This document shows, piece by piece, positions 61,790-64,000 of a stretch of 64,000 nt of DNA. Below the pieces are notes generated by a model. The model did not search any database. It was not told the DNA's origin and saw only the letters and a program-made list of their open reading frames with translations. Every line of letters starts with the position of its first letter. Position 1 is the first letter of the stretch. Source of the stretch: Merluccius polli. Lineage: Eukaryota > Chordata > Actinopteri > Gadiformes > Merlucciidae. The stretch is from the NCBI GenBank assembly GCA_030340625.1, contig JAOPHQ010003131.1, positions 433,643-497,642 on the forward strand, written 5' to 3'. Position numbers and translations under genes: made by a program.

Positions 61790-63480
61790 TTATATATATA
61801 TATATATGCAAAATACGATAAGGGTTACCACAACAGGCTCACCTTTACAGGTACTTGCCCCTGCACCATCTGTGAGCCAGTGGCATTGCTCTCTCTCTCT
61901 TTCCCTCCCTCAAGGCACCTCCCTCCAAACTGGGACTGAGTTGAGTGGCTTCTGCAGGTTTTCAAATGGGCACCCCCCTTCATCGATGTTTCGTCGATTT
62001 AAGCCCCTGACATCTTGGGGGGGCTCGACGGTAGTACCAGCGTCCTGGTACTTCCCCCGCTGTCCACCACTCAACTCTATGATGTTGTTAACCCGTCACC
62101 AGGTTGGCTCTGCCCCCGCTCATTCCACCAAGCATGTCTGCCTGCTTGGTGATGTTGGCTACCAGCCACTTCCTAGCTGGCCCTTCAATCCCGAGCAGTC
62201 CAAGCGCTCTCCAGAGTGACTGCCCTGCAAAGCCCCTGCAGCCAACTTCAACTGGAAGGTTCCAGGCTTTCCATCCATTCTGTTGGCTCTCGAAGATGAG
62301 GGCCTGATATTTCTTTAGTTTGCACTCATGTGCCTCCTCCATCCTCTCTTCCCAGGGTACTGTAAACTTGATAAGAACCACCTGCTTGCACCTACCTTCT
62401 GCTACCTTTAGACCAGAGGACAATATCGGGTCTTAGGCTAGTGTGGGTTATCTCCTCTGGGAAGTTGAGCTGCTTCCTAAGGTCCACCCGCATCTCCCAG
62501 TTACTTGCTTTGGCCAGGACCGCTTTGCTCCTTGTCTCTGCTGCTGCACTCTCCGACGCCCTGAGAAAGTGATGGAGCGAGGCCCCTTAGAAAGTTGTTT
62601 TGGCTTCTTTCTTGCCTGCTCTACACCAGCAGCCAACTGTGTCGGGATCTGGTCGTGTTGCCACCATAATACGCCAGACTTCACCGACACGAGGCGAGGA
62701 CATGCTCCAGGTTGGCTGGCCTTCTGCAGAGCCTACAGCAGGGCTCTCTGCCAACCCACATGTGTGGGGGTTTGATGGAGTAGTCAGGACATCATACACA
62801 CAACATAGCAGAAACTTGATCCGGTGTCCTTCCATGCTCCAGATGTCCTGCCAGGTCAGTGCCCTTTCTCGCACGCTCTCCCACCTTGTCCAGCTGCCCT
62901 GCTTGTTCATGGCTACAGCCTTAACACGTCACTTTTCCTCCTCTGCCTTGTGGACCTCCCTCTGCACCATGCCACACCTCTCCTTTGGGTTGGCCTTGAC
63001 CCAGCTTGCCCTGATGGAGCAACCCAGGCCTAACCTGCCCTGGGCCACTGACCCGACGATGGCAGCATGATGCAGACGATCCCGCACCTCCCTCAGTGCT
63101 CTGCTGGCTGACCACTTGCGACCTGTTCTAACCTCAATGTCCGCCTGGCATACTCTTGCATCTTGAGCAAAAGGTTCTCGGGGCGCCCAGCCATCTCCTC
63201 AGGTAGGTGTTCATCTTCCTCTCGAGCCCCTCAACAGTGGAGACAGGTACCTCGTAAACAAGCAATGGCCAGAGCATACTGGGAAGCACCCCATGTTGGT
63301 GTCCCCAGGCCTTATACTTATCGGGTAGGCCACTCTTCTTCAGAGATGTCATCCAGGTTTCAGGTTGAATGAGCATCTCCTTCACACTATCCTTGTCGTT
63401 GAGGTCCGCCCTGTACCACTTACCCAAGCTCTTCACTGGTTTCTCTTGGACCGTTGAGATGATGTCCTCTCTGATCTTAA
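61790..63480 (-). mobile_element. R2-like LINE, second copy, inverted and 5'-truncated
   Basis: Homologous to 46685-48775 but on the minus strand. It begins within the region KIREDII...EKPVKSLGK (63480) and includes SGLPDKYKAWGHQHGVLPSM, then a Cys/His stretch and the C-terminal block (VPWEERMEEAHE...KYQALIFESQQNGWKAW...VEVGCRGFAG). The motif-A and DD parts of the reverse transcriptase are missing. The shared 3' end ATCGTATTTTGCATATA runs into (TA)n at 61791-61806. Frameshifts and stops make it inactive. Confidence 0.78.
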
Positions 63481-63489
63481 AGCAAGGCA

Positions 63490-63582
63490 GTAGAGTAGAT
63501 TAGATTAGATTAGATCAGATCAGATTAGATTAGATTAGATCAAATTAGATTAGATTAGGTTAGACTGCATTATATTAGATTA
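63490..63582. repeat. (GATTA)n pentanucleotide repeat
   Basis: About 90 bp of TAGATTAGATTAGATT with variants, immediately beyond the truncated 5' end of the LINE copy. Confidence 0.9.
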
Positions 63583-63692
63583 GCCACATGAGGAAATGCG
63601 TGTAAAGCATTTGCAGAAGTTTCTTCTGAGTGTGATTTTCAAAGTGGCAGATTGTCTATTTCTGACATGGCGTGCTAGTTAGAAAAAGGAAC

Positions 63693-63748
<56 letters not shown>

Positions 63749-64000
63749 TGTGTCATCAAGAGACATTAGGAGTCTTAAAAAGGTTTCAGCTTTTCCACTG
63801 AGTCGTCGTTTTGTTAAACAACAGAACTGATACCCTTAAATACACACACACACAAATGGAAAGAAGTGATTACTCAGTTATATAACACACATGCAAACTT
63901 ACTGTGTAAACAATCTTTCTGTTTATTTATTACTTATTACCGTAATCTGAAAAAAATATAACAATTCTTCATTCATATGATTGAATATTTTCACAGTCCT
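63583..64000. other. Window edge, with GT microsatellite
   Basis: 63697-63743 is (GT)n and 63844-63854 a short CA run. No gene recognised. Confidence 0.6.

Overview
This is vertebrate nuclear DNA, almost certainly from a teleost fish. It has spliced genes, long dinucleotide microsatellites, a tRNA-derived SINE, L2/CR1-like LINE tails, a Tc1 pair whose ends and transposase are of the fish type, many hAT elements with 8-bp target duplications, a THAP-domain Kolobok element, an R2-like LINE and a teleost-type Ty3/gypsy remnant. Nothing bacterial is present.

The one host gene I can support is on the minus strand and covers roughly 37.2 to 4.9 kb. Five coding exons (37192-36799, 14167-13859, 8484-8167, 7716-7427, 5260-4991) have usable GT/AG boundaries. 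Their intron phases agree (1,1,1,0) and together they give a continuous 526-residue frame. The product has two related N-terminal helical segments, a conserved middle region, an acidic stretch and two C2H2 zinc fingers, so it is a probable nuclear DNA-binding protein. A GC-rich promoter region lies above 37.19 kb and an AATAAA lies about 95 bp past the stop. The last two 3' splice sites are built into simple pyrimidine repeats, one of them a CT array of about 49 units.

The introns are full of mobile DNA. Intron 2 (8.5-13.9 kb) holds a tail-to-tail pair of reciprocally broken Tc1 elements forming a palindrome of about 2 kb, followed by a hAT element with a second inverted-repeat element nested in it. 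Intron 1 (14.2-36.8 kb) holds an interlocked inverted-repeat element, a hAT with a BED-finger exon and a CR1/L2 tail inside, a TTAA-flanked element carrying a solo-LTR-like copy and a 100-bp tandem array, and a 5.2-kb composite with covarying hairpins, a dimeric satellite array and several CTCF-like motifs.

From 37.5 to 64 kb I see no intact host gene. The region holds a decayed Kolobok DNA transposon (40336-46031) split by a hAT, two copies of one R2-like LINE in opposite orientation (46.7-48.8 and 61.8-63.5 kb), a solo LTR, gypsy pol debris, and two more hAT elements, one containing a C-tract minisatellite and a long inverted repeat.

Family names come from recognised motifs and termini; no database search was possible.
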